A DNA stretch of 64,000 nt from Symsagittifera roscoffensis (taxonomy: Eukaryota; Xenacoelomorpha; Acoela; Convolutidae), in the NCBI RefSeq assembly GCF_963678635.1, contig NC_087069.1, positions 36,437,959 to 36,501,958 on the forward strand. The letters are read 5' to 3'. The position numbers and the translations under genes were made by a program. Positions 62,305 to 64,000 of this stretch are shown here, piece after piece. Numbering within the stretch: the first letter of the stretch is position 1; each line of letters starts with the position of its first letter. Under the pieces are notes generated by a model. The model worked only from the letters and a program-made list of their open reading frames with translations. It made no database searches and was not told where the DNA came from.

Positions 62305-62989
62305 ATTTCAAATTGCCACAGAGTTCAGAGATGCTCTATGTGTCAGGTACAGAAAACCACTCAAACGTTCTTTCTCGAGATGCGATGGATGTCAACAAGA
62401 TTTTGACTTACAGCATGCACTTTCTTGCAAGAAGGGCGGACTGGTAACACTACGACACAACGAAATAAGAGACGCAGTGGGCGATCTTGCTTCAATTTTG
62501 TGGAAAGATGTGAAAAGAGAACCTGTCGTAAAAGAACCAGATATAGAAAATGGAACCCCGGCACTAATTGCAGATCTTTCAGCTCGTGGGGTTTGGGATA
62601 GACAGTCGGCTGCGTCGTTCGACATCCGTGTTACAGACACTGACGCTCCGTCTTACCAAAACCGCAATCCCATGAATGTACTGAAAACTGCAGAGATTGA
62701 AAAGAAAAATAAGTATGGACCGGCTTGTGAAGAAAAGCACATGTCTTTCACTCCACTTGTCACTTCAATAGATGGTGTTTTGGCACCGGAGTTCACGTTT
62801 TTCCTCAAACGACTAGCAGATGGTCTGGCATCAAAATGGGACCGCCCATATAGTCATGTCATGTGCTGGGTGAGATGTAGAATTTCATTCGCTATACTAA
62901 GAGCAACCAACATTTGCATCAGAGGCACAAGATCCAAATGGCGATCCCTCGGCGTTGAGGACGGTTACACAATTGGAATGGCATTCTAA
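62305..62989 (+). pseudogene. C-terminal nuclease-like fragment of an animal mobile element
   Basis: One frame is open from about 62305 to the stop at 62987-62989 without needing an ATG. It reads EFRDALCVRYRKP, then a Cys/His cluster (C-x2-C...H-x4-C in CDGCQQDFDLQHALSC), then KKGGLVTLRHNEIRD, LSARGVWDRQSAASFDIRV, Lys/Tyr-rich EIEKKNKYG and a conserved C-terminus with RSKWRSL. This combination is a domain repeated in many invertebrate genomes next to reverse transcriptases. The D-I-x-V...K pattern is compatible with a restriction-like endonuclease core. The upstream part of the element is missing. Confidence 0.6.
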
Positions 62990-64000
62990 AAATTCACAAG
63001 CTGTTAACTGGGGCTTTCATCGCGCATAACTGACTCCTATGATATTAGAATTTCGACACCATTTGCATAATATTTCGAAGAATATGAGATGTTTGAAGAT
63101 AAAAACACAGGATGACAACTGTGAACAAGCAACGAAAAACAAGCACCATTCGAAACCAATTTATTTTGATTTGATGATTGTAATTTCAAAAAATCACACA
63201 AGAATTGGGAGAATTTCTTGGTCCCAAAAATCCTACAAAGTTATACTTTAAACCCTGTTTCACACTATTCAAGAAAAAAAGAGTTGAGACAATCCATTAA
63301 GTCTGTCTTGGTGAAAAAAACGGTGAGAGGATTTCAGCAATACGGAATACTGTTAGTCATGATGCTGAAAACCTTGTACTGGTACCTATATATGAAATCA
63401 AATCTGGTAAAGAGTCAACAATGGATCAGGAGCTCGACATATGTTAAAGAGTTTGTGAAATAGCAAAATGCGACATGAGAAGAGTGTGTGTCACAATCAA
63501 GAAGTAAAATGGAGTGTTATACAGGAACACCACTAATCTGACAAAATCATTCAGTGGATACTTTATAAAAAAATGGATAGGACTGATTGCTCAATATTTG
63601 AATAACAAACCAATGCAAAACCCTATGATTTAAAAATTTGTTTAAAACAATCAAAAAATCATACAGTTCTGAGTGAATAAAGATGATTGATTGTTTTTGA
63701 TTTTTTTTCACAAAAAAAACGAAAAGTTTTCACTAATCTATAAAATTTCGATGAAAAATGTATCTCTGAATACTTCATTGTCATAGCTCATATCAGAAAT
63801 GATTTTTAAAAATTTGAAAAAAGTAATGCTCACTCTTGATTGGTTTCTATCAACATGATTTAAAACTCTTTTTTTGATAAAGCTTGATTTTAATTGACGT
63901 TTAATTAAATGTATAAAAACTCCATTAAAGAAAACGCTCGGAGCTGATTGCTAGACCTCAAAACCGTTTTAAATTCCAGCTGAATTCTGATTGGTTGATA
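62990..64000. other. AT-rich sequence to the window edge
   Basis: No supported gene. Short ORFs at 63039-63251 and 63218-63463 are Lys/Ile-rich with no domain. The last ~30 bp contain an inverted match to the CCAATCAGA repeat of 57.5-57.9 kb. Confidence 0.4.

Noticed and set aside
1-64000. CRISPR arrays, prokaryotic operons, tRNA or rRNA genes
   Set aside because: The tandem repeats lack the short-repeat and unique-spacer pattern, and I found no tRNA or rRNA signature by eye.

Overview
The window is AT-rich invertebrate nuclear DNA with few host genes and many mobile elements. The evidence for a eukaryote is Ty3-type LTR elements with TG...CA ends and 4-bp target duplications, a non-LTR retrotransposon, hAT-like MITEs, foldback elements, splice-site consensus sequences, an exon that ends at a GT donor, and no operons or ribosome-binding sites. 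The phylum cannot be settled from this sequence. The relic endonuclease domain at 62.3-63.0 kb is of a type I associate with cnidarians, molluscs and crustaceans, and that is only a hint.

The centre of the window (8.5-46.5 kb) holds two copies of one very large retrovirus-like Ty3/gypsy element, lying 5' end to 5' end. Copy 2 (27645-46546, + strand, 18,902 bp) is complete. It has two LTRs of 408 bp that look identical by eye, an ATTC target duplication, a candidate primer-binding site, a long repeat-rich leader, gag and pol, and then about 7 kb of extra genes. Copy 1 (- strand; interior 9621-26069, 5' LTR 26070-26479) is older and damaged. Its 3' end is a chimeric junction: the 3'-most ~1 kb of element sequence is replaced by a second copy of the flanking host DNA next to an apparent solo LTR (8505-8914).

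In sense order the element encodes a 77-aa ORF beside the PBS; a basic 155-aa protein that overlaps gag; a Gag with a ~600-residue disordered N-terminal extension, a capsid-like domain, a CCHC knuckle and an Asn/Arg/Ser-rich tail; Pol (protease, RT, RNase H, integrase with a GPY/F-like module); two small hydrophobic ORFs (76 and 62 aa); a ~380-390-codon Pro/Ser/Thr-rich frame with no methionine codon, conserved in both copies; an 872-aa Env-like membrane glycoprotein; and a 597-aa protein I do not recognise, joined to env by an ATGA stop/start overlap. A strong splice donor lies directly after the last stop codon in both copies. Copy 2 is broken by an in-frame stop in gag and a frame offset ahead of the Met-less frame. 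Copy 1 is broken in many places, including loss of the zinc knuckle and of the catalytic integrase Glu.

Left flank (1-8.5 kb): a tandem array of foldback elements, C- and G-rich low-complexity DNA, a dispersed GCGGAATCC repeat, two hAT-like MITEs, and a decayed coding region into which copy 1 inserted. Right flank (46.5-64 kb): one exon of a probable membrane-anchored methyltransferase-like protein, a degenerate non-LTR retrotransposon (47.5-50.8 kb) in what looks like its intron, a 200-N gap, several tandem-repeat arrays, a duplicated short ORF, a possible zinc-finger exon and a mobile-element endonuclease fragment.
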